This document shows positions 44,222 to 55,325 of a stretch of DNA of 64,000 nt, one piece after another. A program made the position numbers and the translations under genes. The notes under the pieces are model-generated. The model saw only the letters and a list, made by a program, of their open reading frames with translations, ran no database searches and had not been told where the DNA came from. Source of the DNA: Ligula intestinalis (taxonomy: Eukaryota > Platyhelminthes > Cestoda > Diphyllobothriidea > Diphyllobothriidae); the NCBI GenBank assembly GCA_036362985.1, contig JAYGXS010000003.1:47292474-47356473 (forward strand), given 5' to 3'. How positions within the stretch are numbered: the stretch's first letter is position 1; the number at the start of each line of letters is the position of its first letter.

Positions 44222-44678
44222 TAAGGGCTACTCAGGTTAAACCCTAACGGCTGCGATCTTCCAGGCCCGGTTCCATAGGAGATGAGAGAAGTCTTGGAAA
44301 GCCAGAGCAGTAGGAAAAATATATTGTTTACAGAATGAGGTGGATAATAGTTCGTAGGAAGGTTGACTCGGTCTGGCGTTCCTTCGACCGTGAGAGCCGT
44401 GTGAGAGAGCAGCGTCGTGGCGTCCGCCCGCACGGAGTCTAGCGTCAGTCATCCCGAGCGGCCACCGAATCCTTTTTGACTTGATGGTGATTGGTTGGAC
44501 CGCATGAAGGTAGACACTGGCGTGGGTGGTGAGTGTCTCATGCGCCAGATTGCGTCTGTTCGGAGGCAGGCCGAAAAGTACATTCGCGCAAGGACCTGCT
44601 CTGAGTGACCTTGTCTGTAACGTCAAGAGTTAGGTGGGCGTTGGGCATAAAGGATCACTACAATACAACTTACAATAC
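44222..44678 (+). repeat. Dispersed repeat family C, copy next to the assembly gap
   Basis: AACCCTAACGGCTGCGATCT, GGTTGACTCGGTCTGGCGTT, GATGGTGATTGGTTGGACCG and GGAGGCAGGCCGAAAAGTAC occur in the same order as in the copy at 31.96-32.47 kb. As there, a SINE B copy lies close by (here upstream). It ends at the N run, which may hide more repeat sequence. Confidence 0.6.
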
Positions 44679-44778
44679 NNNNNNNNNNNNNNNNNNNNNN
44701 NNNNNNNNNNNNNNNNNNNNNNNNNNNNNNNNNNNNNNNNNNNNNNNNNNNNNNNNNNNNNNNNNNNNNNNNNNNNNN
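44679..44778. other. Assembly gap (100 N)
   Basis: One hundred N, probably a placeholder of unknown true length. COG8 exon 6 runs into it, so the stop codon or a further splice site is missing. Confidence 0.99.
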
Positions 44779-45177
44779 GACGGCAGTTCTTCGTTCAAAT
44801 CATCACGCCTTGGCTCCCCACTGTCGGTGAGAGCGGCCGAAGAAGAGGCCGCACCTTCCTGCGACAACTTGTGCCAGGTGTCCGTCAGCGGGCGACAAAC
44901 TTCGCGCCCGAGAGCCTCAATGAGACTGTGTGTGGTTGGCAACCCGGTACTGGAGGGCAGGTGTAGTTGCCAGAGATGGCCCTCCATTTCGCCACCAAAG
45001 AGGTGCTGCAAAGCACAGGTCAGCAGATGCGGCACTGCGGAGTGCACGCAGGCAGCAGCAAGGTTAGCAGCCTTGGCGCGAAATATTCCGACCAAATGTT
45101 GGTCTGTCCTGGCGTGGTAGGTACTTACGACTGCTTCAGAGGCCAGGCGGAGATTGCGTAACAGGGCAATCATTACC
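44779..45177 (-). CDS. COG8: COG8 exon 6 (3' end cut by gap)
   Basis: The acceptor is at TTTAAAG|GGTA (AG 45178-45179) after a pyrimidine-rich run. The first G completes the Gly codon split by intron 5. The frame reads VMIALLRNLRLASEAV, then YHARTDQHLVGIF, then VPHLLTCALQHLFG. This aligns without gaps to the C-terminal region of animal COG8, where the protein ends shortly after a CLQ-LF block. A GTAAGT at about 45126-45131 could serve as a donor, but the protein alignment continues through it. Downstream residues to the gap are polar and low in conservation. The stop is not visible. Confidence 0.75.
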
Positions 45178-45519
45178 CTTTAAAAGAAAAAAAGGATGTA
45201 TCGGTAAAAAAACAGTAGGTCTGATAGTAAAGAGGCAAGGTGCGTAAAATTGAAGATGCCAACGCCGGCAAACATATGGGCATCGTTGTTTCTGTCAGCG
45301 CCATTATTAGCGCTCGTTACCTTCTGCTCTCTCTTTTTTTTCATTATCACACGGTCATCATCAACGTTATGAGAACGGCTGAAAAAAAACGGGGGCGGAA
45401 TATGCTACATCACTTATTCTAAACCCAATGACAGAAAGCATAGTTTACATAGTCTAGTCGGAGATTAATTTATGCTTTATATGACAATTATAGATAACAA
45501 TGCTTTCAGTTGACTAAAT

Positions 45520-45712
45520 TTCTAAAAACTCGTGACCTCAGTAGGGGCCGAACCCACACAGCAGAGAAGGTTTTTGTGCAGCCAACGCTCTACCATTGAG
45601 GTATGAGCCGTGAATTTAATCACACTTGGGTGGGTTCAACTTCCACCGGGGCCGCGAGTTTTTCACAACTGAATCAACTGGAATTATTGAAATCTGACAA
45701 ATCCCTAATAAT
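45520..45712. repeat. Two family A SINE pieces head to head
   Basis: The left half, on the minus strand, carries a tRNA-like head (CAATGGTAGAGCG, TGGGTTCGGCCCC). The right half, on the plus strand, carries the family tail (CCGCGAGTTTTTCACAACTG, GAATTATTGAAATCTGACAA). The left and right blocks also mirror each other (AAAAACTCGTGAC versus GCGAGTTTTT). It lies in COG8 intron 5. Confidence 0.5.
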
Positions 45713-45961
45713 TATAGATTATTTGGAAAGCTATCAAATTGGAAAAGTGAAGTAAGTTGCATTCCGAAATGATATGATGAAAAGAAAGAAGATCTTGGGA
45801 AAATTGAGTTGTACTCGTGAATTTTCGAACAGATATCACTATCGAGTTCTCGCAGCTATCTAGATAAGGTTGAAATCTTTTTAAGGGGGGCATGCAAAAG
45901 TTGTTCAGCTTAATCCTGGGACATCCTTTCTGTTCAATCCAAGGGACAAGACTGGGTAAAA

Positions 45962-46482
45962 AAGTTAAAGTAGTGAACCTCATATACCCCTAGTCCCAGC
46001 ATTTTTTCTACCAAAACGGTGGTTATCGATTTTTGGGGGTGTGGAAATAGGATAGGCAGGGAAGGAAATTTGTAGAAGTAAATGTCAAGTGAAAAAATAT
46101 ATATTCGAATTTATTTCCCGCGGCCGCTGGGAGTAAGTTGTTCTGCACGCAAATTGAAGGTGTGCACGGGGCTTCGCGCCGCAGATTGTACTAATCTGAA
46201 TCCAGAACGGTAAGTTGGGCCTTAGGTAAGTTGAAGAATGTCAACACACCTGCATTTTGATAGTCGGGTTTTTCCGTAATATGTTAAACGATAATACAGA
46301 TTAGGAAAATCTACAGATATAAGTCAAAAACATCTCTAAATAAAATAAAATAGAAAAGCATACAGCAGTTATTAAAGTATATTCCACTGCCTGTCCCAAT
46401 TCCCCACCAAAAAACCCTATAACCACCGTTTTCGTAGGACAAATGCTGGGACTGGGGATACATGAGGTGCGCTACATAAACT
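45962..46482. mobile_element. Fold-back (TIR) element, family D copy 2
   Basis: About 100 bp at 45965-46068 recur inverted at 46375-46480. Shared words are GTCCCAGCATTT, AAAACGGTGGTTAT, TTTTTGG and ATAGG/GACAGGCAG. The outer TIR (GTAGCGCACCTCATGTATCC on the right arm) matches the arms of the element at 4219-4590. The interior (about 300 bp) is non-coding and includes a NotI-type GCGGCCGC. It lies in COG8 intron 5, with no transposase. Confidence 0.6.
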
Positions 46483-47299
46483 ACTGTTGCCCAAGACTGA
46501 GACCACTCGACTCAATACAATCCTGGTATGCATGCCGTTTTGGTTAGCAAATTCTTCTGAGTAGAACACGGGGAAAGGAACTTCCCTAGTAATACAGACG
46601 GATTTTCGCTAAAAAAAGGTTTAGGGGCACAATTTACTCCAGTGTCCTAATCTCCGTTTAAATGTGGCGCAAGGCCACCTATATTGGGGGGGGGCTACAA
46701 TTCTGAAGGTAAAACACTACTTCTCGTCAGATAAGGTCAGGCGTTAGTAGAGACTTCTTCGCCCAACGAGTAGGCCGCGTAAATTTATCAATCTCGGACA
46801 GCTTTTTTCAAGCATATTATGCCATGCTAATGGAAGAAATGAATAAGTCGCATGCAGTGCGCAGTACTGGCGAAATTCTGCGCTTCAAAAATGTAACGCA
46901 GTTCAGTACTTCTTAACCATAACAATATGTAAATTGACAATACAAGCGAACATATGAGTCCCAGGAAATCCATAAACAAGTGCCACGATTTGCCCAATCC
47001 AGATTCGATGCTGAGACTCAATTTGGCCAAAGCAAGTCGCCGCTTGGGGAACGGACAGGCCCACGCCTCATCCTTTACCAGTACCGGAGGGCCAGATGAA
47101 CGGGTAATCATCACGCCCGAGTCCACTACGCATGATGAAAAGTCAACAGGTCAGAGCCCACATGCTATTTAACAAACTATCATCACACAAGGAGGCAATT
47201 AGCGTTAATTGCCGTTGTAGGTTTGCAGTAATGACTCTATCCTATTAATACTGCAAAGTCCTTTGCATACGCTACCTGTATCTGCTACTGCTATCTGAC

Positions 47300-47365
47300 T
47301 ATGAATCTGATGACGAAGCCGCGACGGATCTCGAAACGTCAGAATAATACAAGTATTGTCCCAGC
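47300..47365 (+). ncRNA. Hammerhead-ribozyme-like motif in COG8 intron 5
   Basis: CTGATGA (47307-47313) is exact, GAAAC (47333-47337) is exact, and the 19 bases between can form a short imperfect stem around GCCGCGACGG. After GAAACGTC an ATAC-AA-GTAT hairpin leads to GTC (candidate cleavage site) and CCAGCGATTGAGTCG, the same 3' flank as the motifs at 20.5-20.75 kb. It is inferred to be part of a PLE terminal repeat. Stem I pairing could not be confirmed. It is antisense to COG8. Confidence 0.45.
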
Positions 47366-47845
47366 GATTGAGTCGCCTTCTTCTCAATATGCAAGTTTTT
47401 TAAAAGGACCGTGAAGAAAAAAGCCCCGTGTGCGTAGTGCTCATCACCTTACCTTCGGAAATAAGCATAGAGGACGTGAACTGTGAATAAAAATGCACCC
47501 CGACTTCTTGACAGTCTGGCTGGTTTAGGTATTAGGCTACTGACGCAGAGGGGGAAAATGAACATGGACAATAGTAAACGTCGAATTTCAAACTTGCACA
47601 TACGAAGCTGACAGACTGCAGAGCGTTATGTGATTCGCAAACAAATCAGCCTTGCTGTCAAGAGTACTGGCCATCTTAACGTAGGTACAGACATTAATCC
47701 GGCATCATCTATGCAGGCAAATAGCAGAATACGTAATAACACCTCTTCGCATGATGAAAGCAGTTAAAAAAACCCAGTAAATTCAAACTACGGCCATATT
47801 AAACCACATTAGCCGCGGAGTTGTAAGTAGAAATGAGACACTGAC

Positions 47846-48078
47846 CCTTGTTTAAGTCCGATTGGACAGCATGTTTTCAGGCCATTCAGAGCAGTGAGTA
47901 GACGATTACAAAAGACAGCAAGCGGGGGATACCGAAGAAGAGTAATCGGGGGTTGGATTGAGCTCGAAGCATCAGCTGTGGAGTCATTTTGTGCTTCAGA
48001 GTCCTCACAACCCTCCAGCTCCCAAGGCCACTGCTCAAGTGTCGCATAAAATTCCGTAAGTGCATTGGAGAGTAGAGC
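47846..48078 (-). CDS. COG8: COG8 exon 5
   Basis: No Met-initiated ORF marks this exon; it was found by reading for the missing middle of COG8. After an acceptor (TTCTAG|GCTC, AG 48079-48080) the frame reads ALLSNALTEFYATLEQW. The highly conserved ITLLRYPPLAVFCNRLL and LKTCCPIGLKQ follow, corresponding to the PPMVLL-PPLA-FLN and CCPVALAQ blocks of animal COG8. The donor is CAAGG|GTCAGT (GT 47844-47845), leaving phase 2, which fits exon 6. Exon 4 ends in phase 0, which fits this start. Length is 233 bp. Confidence 0.85.
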
Positions 48079-49139
48079 CTAGAAGGAGGAAACGTGCATC
48101 AAGGCGGGGAAGGGGAAGCGGTGTGAGAGGAAATGCACGTGCCGCTACAAGTTTCAGCACAGGGATAGGCTATTTTTCTATAAAGATGATCACCCTGAAG
48201 GTAAATACGCATGCCACATGATACTAGCGAGAGAAACATGGGTGCGTTTAGGCAAATTATCGCTGGCGTTTCACAGGAAACGTAGTCTGCGCAGTGACCT
48301 TGTGAAGAGCAGCTTAAATGACTGCGCTTAACGACGATACATCCTACCTAGCTGTGTTTATTCGTCCTCACATCGACAGCGAAAAGAAGGGGTCTTTATG
48401 CGCAACACACTGGAGGCGCAGGGTGTGCGAGGGAGCATCCGGGCAGTCAGCAAGAAAACAATTACGGCGGCGACTGTGCGCAACAAGCGCGCCAAACGAG
48501 GTAATATAAAAAACGCATCCGGCTTTTGAATCAAGAGGTTTTTAAGTTATCCAAGACGACTGTTAGCCCACATTGACTTGGCCTACTAAAAACCAAATAC
48601 ACTCGTACTCAGTAACTCTTCCCCTTATTGCAAATCATTCTTCATCCTTTTGACCCTTTGGGTGTATGCAATGTGTGTTTTTAGGGATACATCATTACAG
48701 AGTTGTGGTATGCACAGCTACTTATATATAAGGAAAAAGCCCCGTGACTTTCTTAAAATAACTTCAAGGAATTACCAGGTTTTATTGATTAGTTACAGCA
48801 AATAGGTGTTTTTTCCCGACCTGAACTGCCTATTACTTCGCAAAAAACGGTTACTTCGACAGTATTCGAACATGAAATAGAAAGAGCAAAGTTCTGTGCG
48901 GGCAGCACTTTGACCACCGACATTTGGTTGCCTTGTAAGGCAACAGAGGAGCAGACTGCTGCTTGTCGAAGTCCTGACACCTGCCTACCAAATATGTTAA
49001 AAGTATAGGGACTGCAACTGCATTGGAATAAGTGAACAGGAAACTGCAGAACGGTCTAAGTGAGCAGAAACTTGCAACTCGGAGGCCAGAAAAAACACGG
49101 GGTTTGCAATTCAGATTGGAGAAATCGATAAAACTCTCG

Positions 49140-49320
49140 ATATTAGAGGAGCGATTATGTTAGGCCGAGGCACATCAAAGGTAAGACGATCCAAGCTTGA
49201 GATATAGTATTCAGATGGTAACTCCATCAACAGGCATCGCCACCTTCTTGTAGCTTATACAGCCCTGCGTAATTGCATGGATAAAGACCGGGAAGAGATG
49301 GGCAGACATCGAACTTAAGA
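49140..49320 (+). pseudogene. PLE 3'-end remnant in COG8 intron 4
   Basis: The frame YSDGNSINRHRHLLVAYTAL matches the C-terminal PLE block WYSDASSVNRHVDLPVAY at 11.8 kb, and the DNA upstream (GGCCGAGGCACATCAAAGGT) parallels GGCCAAGGAACCTCGAAAGC there. Only this terminal piece survives. It lies antisense to COG8 within intron 4 (48079-50343). Confidence 0.5.
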
Positions 49321-50343
49321 AATCCAACCAGACACACCCTCGTGATGAACCCACTCGAAATTGAGGCAGAATTACAAGGATAATCCATCGAGTTGACGGC
49401 TCGCAACACCAGCCGCCAGAAAGTCCCCATAAACATCTATTAAAAGGCTGAGACAGGAAAATAGGAGGAAATGGATCGATCCAAGGGCGCATAACTTAGC
49501 CAGGTATTTACAATGTCATGTTGATGGTCTATCTTAAGTCCTTTAAAATGGGGAGCCAACCAAAAGGAGCAAATCTGTTTTTGTGACCAACTTCAGTTTC
49601 TCAGGTCAGCTAACAGGCCACCCCCTTCTTGCTGTAATCCTCGTCATTCTGCTGAAGACTACACTATTTCAGAGGCTGCATCGATTCAACCACACGTGCT
49701 TTTCTCTCAATAAGTTGCTGCAACTCAAGGACAGACGAGAGAGAACCTAGAAGCTAAATGCAAGGAAAATCTGGTCCGAAAAAACTCAGGATATTTGGAG
49801 GTTCTGGCCACGCAGAAAAGCTATGAGCTATTTGCATGCATCATACGACACTCATGGCGCCTTCGTAAGGTCAAAAGGCCCGCGGAAGATAAGGTGCGGC
49901 AAAAAAAGAAACACGCGTTGTTCGGTCGAGGTCACGCATTAGAAGTCGGCATAACAGAGGATCCACATCGTGCAATTTGTGCGAATTTGCGGGCAGTGAG
50001 AAGAGACAAATACATGTTCTCCATTAGAAATAAGCATCTATTCCAAGTCGTAACAAGAGCGCAAACTAGAAAAGGGCCCTAGTGGGCCTTAACAGTGGGT
50101 GAGGCGAGTGTCAAAGGTCTTTCAGACTAAACAACAACACGCCACTTCCGCGAGATAGGCCGGTGATTGGCAGTGTGATCCGAGTAAATGTTCAGCAAAC
50201 CTTTAGGATATGCACCCGTTTATCAGTGATGCTACAATAAACTCCTTAATAACCAGACCGGCCTGACCCAACAGAAAGTGATACACCACGCGTTTAACTT
50301 TGATGCGAAAAAGAAACATTTTCAAGGTGGCAGGACTACTCAC

Positions 50344-50881
50344 CTCAAAGTATGAGAGAATTTCTCGGGAAAACAAGATCGCTAGATGCGCTCTAAAGTC
50401 ACAGCCTATTCTTGCAAAAGACCGTCCGAAGTAGAGGCTCTGTGTCAGCAGGGAATGCACGCGCTGGAAAGCTGAGGTTACTGCCTCGGGTGTCGCGGCG
50501 TAAGACAGTGCGTCGTCTGCTGTGCCGGAGCTTGGAGCAGAGTCCTTATTAGTCATAAGGAAGGCCAGCTGATCAGTAACTTCAGCGACGGAGAGTTTGG
50601 GCAGCCGGAGGACACCCTCAAGATCACTGGCAAGACCATCGAGGAATGCGGAAATTTGGGTCACCAACCAGGCGTGGAACGTGCTTGAGGGCTTGGGGCA
50701 AGCCAGCCCATCTACGACGGAGCCCGGTGGTAGGGTGAAACCGGGCAGGTACTCCAGATTGAGGGGTGAGATATTGGCAAGTAGCGTGTGTGAACTCAGT
50801 TCACCACCGGTGCTACCGTCGAGCTTACTAGCCGAGAGACCTGAACCCCTGGGAAAGCCGTCTTTATCTGCGAACACAGCC
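50344..50881 (-). CDS. COG8: COG8 exon 4
   Basis: The acceptor CTTCAG|GGCT (AG 50882-50883) supplies the single base that completes the Arg codon split by intron 3. The protein then reads AVFADKDGFP, a serine-rich insert, and the conserved FHAWLVTQISAFLDGLASDL. A longer insert follows, then LLTQSLYFGRSFARIGCDFRAHL, the most conserved COG8 block (MYFG-SF-R-G-DFR-L in animals). The donor GAG|GTGAGT (GT 50342-50343) is consensus. The exon of 538 bp ends in phase 0. The inserts make this part longer than in vertebrates. Confidence 0.9.
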
Positions 50882-51102
50882 CTGAAGTTTAGATAACAAA
50901 CATAGGCTGAGTAGTCATTTGCCTTCCGTAGAACATTAATTGTGGGTGGGTTGGTGCGATATCAATTGCAAATTAAGCAACGGGAAGAAGGCCGACCACA
51001 GAAATAATGGTGTCAATAGAGAAGTCAAGGGGAAACTGTGTGGTTTCAATACTTTATGGCCATGTTTTGATTTTAACTGGAGCAAACAAAGTGTCCACTT
51101 AC

Positions 51103-51377
51103 CTGTATTGAGTGATTATGTCAAAGAGATGTACACGTGTAACTTCGATGCGGCGCATGGCTAATATATACGACTCTTGTTCCATTCTGCGAGCGCCACT
51201 GAAGCTGGCATTAAGTCCAGGATAGCTGGACCCCAAAGGGTCCACAGTGAGGCCGGCCACAGGCCTGGACAGAGCAGCTGACAATTGTTGGAGCAGACAA
51301 GCGCCCCTAGCCTGGAGAAAATTTAAGCGCAACTCCTGCTCCGAAAATGCACCCAACTGGCGCAAGTAGACGACGAT
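51103..51377 (-). CDS. COG8: COG8 exon 3
   Basis: The acceptor is GCTAG|ATC (AG 51378-51379), phase 0. The protein IVVYLRQLGAFSEQELRLNF then LQARGACL corresponds to the animal block V-GYLRRM..F-E-ELR-KFLQAR. The exon ends with VTRVHLFDIITQY, an almost invariant COG8 segment, and a consensus donor TACAG|GTAAGT (GT 51101-51102) in phase 2. Length is 275 bp. Intron 3 downstream is only 221 bp and repeat-free. Confidence 0.92.
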
Positions 51378-52211
51378 CTAGCGTTTGTGTTAAAATTCGA
51401 AAAAAAAATAGATTGACTTGAAATGAGGCATCTTCGCAAACAAGTCTATCTGTGGTTCTGTTGAATGAGTAAGAAAATGTCACAAAAACATAATAATCGT
51501 GTATTCAATATTTTTTGGATCATTTAGGTGCGCCAGAGTAATGAGTGCATGTGGATGCCCGATGTAACTACTACAGTCTCATGAAATAGGCCTGGGTTTT
51601 CGTATTTTTTTATTTATGACGGCAGTTGTGTGAACTAAAACAGTTTACACGACTTATTCTTTCTCAGTCAGGTTTCATCTTGTTTTGCAGAGGATGGGAG
51701 CTAAAAACACGAAAATTTACATTGCACAATTGTTGCCCTCCGAAGGGAAATGTCTATAATTGTCTTCACAAAGAAATGAAGATGACTTTTCCTGGAAATC
51801 AACCAAAGGGAGGAAACCGTACTTATTACAGGCTCAACAACTGAAGCCCCTGCATGACCAGCACAATGGCATGTTTGTATGAAAAACGCAAGTTACAGAG
51901 GTAAACTCTCATTAACACAGTGAATGTCGAAGGGGAGCCTTTGATTAGCAAACCTCATACTTTAACTAAAGGCTCTGGGGCCAAAGAAAGCCCCTCCCCA
52001 CGTAGTTGGCCTACAATCGGGGTATACTGGTTAATACCACGCCCGTGTAACATTAAACGCGTTCGATGGTTACCAAGTGTGTGCGCGTAGCCGGTCAGCG
52101 AAAATGCGCGAGAACCAACTGACTCAGGTTCGCATCTGAATTTGCCCACAGCCTGGTGTTGACGTAAGGACTACCAGTGGAAGGAAGTAAATCAGACACT
52201 GCTATTTAAAA

Positions 52212-52880
52212 CCCTACGCTGCCCTCCGCACGATCACGGGTTGCTATAAAATGTCACCTATAGATCATCTTCAGGCGGAGGCTTCTGTTCTACCGGTCGC
52301 CCATCACAACACTCTCCTTAGCCAGCAGTTCTGGTGGAGTTGTTCGCAACCCGGCCATCCCAATCATCACCGTTGCACCGCTCCCGAGCCCTGCCGCAAC
52401 GTCCGGCCGTCTATTCGAGCACTCCACAAGGAAGCTGTTGCCTCGTCTCTCGCGGATCTACCTGTTGATAGCTCTGCCACCAAGACAGGCTTCCAGCGTC
52501 TCCACCAGAGAGTCGTTGTCGAGGAGAAACGAGGTTACCGTCCCCTGGTCCTTTTGGGTGGCTATACACCTCCGATTGCGGCCTCGGAACGACATCTCCC
52601 GAGGGTCACTCGCTGTACCCTGACGCAGCTACGCAGTGGCTACTGCATGCTCCTTCGCCAGTACCAGCACCGGCTCGATCCATCCATACCCAACTGCTGT
52701 CCCGACTGCGACGCCTCGCCACATGACTGCCGTCATCTGTTCACCTGCAGCTCTCGGCCAGGCACCCACCTCACTCCCGTGGACCTGTGGCTCAAGCCGG
52801 TCGAGGTCGCGGCTTTTTTCCGTCTCCCAAATACTCCCAGTTTGGATTCCGGCGGAGATTCCTGATCCAACTATGGGCTA
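52212..52880 (+). pseudogene. 5'-truncated Jockey/CR1-group LINE copy in COG8 intron 2
   Basis: The sequence begins abruptly within the RT C-terminal part (LRTITGCYKMSP) and continues through a 204-codon frame. It includes the block IAASERHLPRVTRCTLTQLR and CCPDCDASPHDCRHLFTC. It is the same family as the minus-strand element at 33.5-37 kb, in opposite orientation. In this copy the RT tail and the Cys/His block are in one frame, while the 33.5-kb copy has an extra base there. It lies antisense to COG8 in intron 2 (51378-53325). Confidence 0.75.
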
Positions 52881-53325
52881 CGACACACACACCCTACGAC
52901 CTTAGAGTTAATACATCAAGACTATAGAGTGCTCGTCTTTAGACGCTCGCCTATGGGTGGTGACCACTTAACAATATCATGTCCTACAACCACGACATCG
53001 GTGGACGCTACTCCCAGGGAAAATAACAACTTTTTGGAATAAATAACTGAAACGGAAAAATTCGGAATCCATTCTCCGTATATAAATGGCTTTGGATAAC
53101 GAGGTTTTGGCCAAATGGAAAACGGAAATCAACCTCCACGGCTACTGTACACAAAAAACAACTTTATGTAAAGTAAACCGAGACATTAAATCTAAGTGGC
53201 GAACGTGATATATTCATCACTGATAATTGAATCGTTATAAAGAGGTCGGCGAAAAAAAAGAGCTTTAAGGTGGGAATGGTGGAAAATTACGAAAGCACTC
53301 AGCGAGCATGGAGATGGATGCTTAC

Positions 53326-53556
53326 TTTAAGACAGACGGGCAAAGTGATTGGCTCTCGTAACTGCTTGCAGAGTTGAAAGAACAGTTGACCACTGATTTG
53401 TTCGGTTTGTGCCGCGACAATTCTGACAACGGGTACCGATTGGCCATGTTTTTTACACATGCGTTTTGCATGAGCAAGGATATTCAGAGCGTCTTCATAG
53501 TAGCCATTTTGCACACAAGTTTCCATTAATTGCGGCAATTCCAGGAATTCGAGAAG
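53326..53556 (-). CDS. COG8: COG8 exon 2
   Basis: The acceptor TTGTCAG|CTTC (AG 53557-53558) and donor CTTAAA|GTAAGC (GT 53324-53325) bound 77 codons, phase 0 to 0. LLEFLELPQLMETCVQNGYY then EDALNILAHAKRM is the best-known COG8 block (LE-LE-PQLM-TCVRN-YYEEAL in animals). QLCKQLREPITLPVCLK closes the exon and runs straight into exon 3. COG8 is a lobe B subunit of the COG tether, which captures vesicles returning within the Golgi and keeps glycosylation enzymes in place. Confidence 0.95.
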
Positions 53557-53649
53557 CTGACAAGAAAAGAAGATAGTCCGTCTGGGGTTTACATAGAAAA
53601 GCAAAGAGATTGTAAGAGATTGAATTATGGGGCATATAGTTGTAGATGT

Positions 53650-55298
53650 ATAAATTAGTGTAAGTATTTTAAGACAAAATCAGCTTAGAACTACATAGAC
53701 AGACGCCCATAACCAAATGCAAATGTTTTTAAATTTGAAATTATTTCTTGCCGCTAGTTATGACTTTCAGAGTTTTCTTATTGGTGTCCGTAACATCCCC
53801 TCTTTTTCATTCAATTTCCAATCTAAAGGTTTTGGCATCATACTATCGTAGCGCAGCTTAAGACAAGACACTTTTCCATTAAAATTGAATTGAACGGACA
53901 CAAACTGTCAGATACGATGTTTTAATAGGCTCACGATTTCCTCGGATGAAGTGCTACATTTAATTGCCGTATGATGGAAGTGGTGTTCTTTGTAAACCGC
54001 AAGTGTTTCTCAAAAGGATGCAAAATCAAAAATATTAACTGTCTGACGGGAGAGAGAAAGCAGGCTGACAAATATCCTCAGGTTTACGTTAATCCTTTCA
54101 GAATGCAGCAAGGCTCAAATCGTTGGATGTGGCATGCACGAACTTTTCGTCAGCCTCTTACCCCTAATATGGCCTTCTTAACAAATGCTTAGGCCAGACT
54201 GTGCACTCACCGGTGATGATGATGAGTTGACCGATATGGCTCATTAATGCTTTCTAGAGTCAGGCAAAACCCCTCAAAATTACGGTCATTACATTCGAAC
54301 CTGAGGCATGCTAAGGATGCATGTAGCCTAGGCCGCCACACCATCTAGCACAAGTAGAAGAGTACATTTAGAAGCTGAGCAGAACAAATAGCGTCAGGAA
54401 ATGTAAAATATACGCAGAGTATATCATTTACGTAAAGGATGCGCATCTCTGCCAGATGACCTTATTTCTGTAGCCAATACGACAGCTTTAATTAGTTCTG
54501 ATCAGCGGTTAAAGAGAGTTTATCATTGTAGCCTATTCCGGCATCTGGCAGCCTCGTTATCTGCCGCAGCAGGTCCAGTTCGGTCGCCTATTGCCAAATG
54601 AGTATTGGGAGACAAATATATAAACCCTTATACTAACTGTCATCTTCTTATAAGGACTGTTGTGAAGGTATGCATCAAAATGTATTACAGCATTAGAATT
54701 GCGTTGGGTTCAATGTATCACTTGATCACTTGACATCAAAGAAAAGTAGCGTTGATCGTCACTGATCCTCAAAGTATAACTTATGGCATATATGGTAAGT
54801 AATTATTGACCATACTGGCAGCACAGGTACTAGCTAAAAGCTCAGACACATGTTTCGCCGGCATTCTGCCATTGCTTGACACAACTGTGAGGGGTCAGGC
54901 TCATCAGAGTACAACAGTACACTATTAAGACCGAGGACATTTGCAAACTGAAATGAATTTCTGTATGATTAGTGAAACTGCTAAGGAGAAGACGTTTTCT
55001 TTTAGAATTCACGTTTGAAAGTCGGGTGGGTTACGCACTAACGCTTCTCATGAAGTCTGAAAGATAAGTTACTTAGCATATATAATGCAGTGCAGAACAA
55101 CCATTGTTCTCAATTTTTTACAAGCCAGTAATTTTTAAGCAAACAGGATGTGATAGGAATCGGGAAAAGTACTTTACTAACGATGATAAGCTTGACATAA
55201 TTCCTTACAAATTACCCATTTATAGTATGCACAAAATATACAATGGTGACAAAAACTGTTCAAAGAGATAGCAGTAAGCCCTAAAACCTGCAATACAG
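53650..55298 (-). other. COG8 intron 1 (53557-55325), no feature seen
   Basis: Intron 1 is 1769 bp and AT-rich. No retroelement frame, TIR or SINE head was recognised in it, unlike introns 2, 4 and 5. Confidence 0.5.
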
Positions 55299-55325
55299 TT
55301 ACGAAATACCATACCTAAACGGTAC

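Noticed and set aside
45120..45135. GTAAGT as the donor ending COG8 exon 6 early
   Set aside because: The protein on both sides aligns without a gap to the COG8 C-terminal region, so read-through is preferred; kept as an alternative.
46827..47126. 99-codon minus-strand ORF as a COG8 exon
   Set aside because: It does not match any COG8 block, and exon 5 already joins exon 6 in phase.
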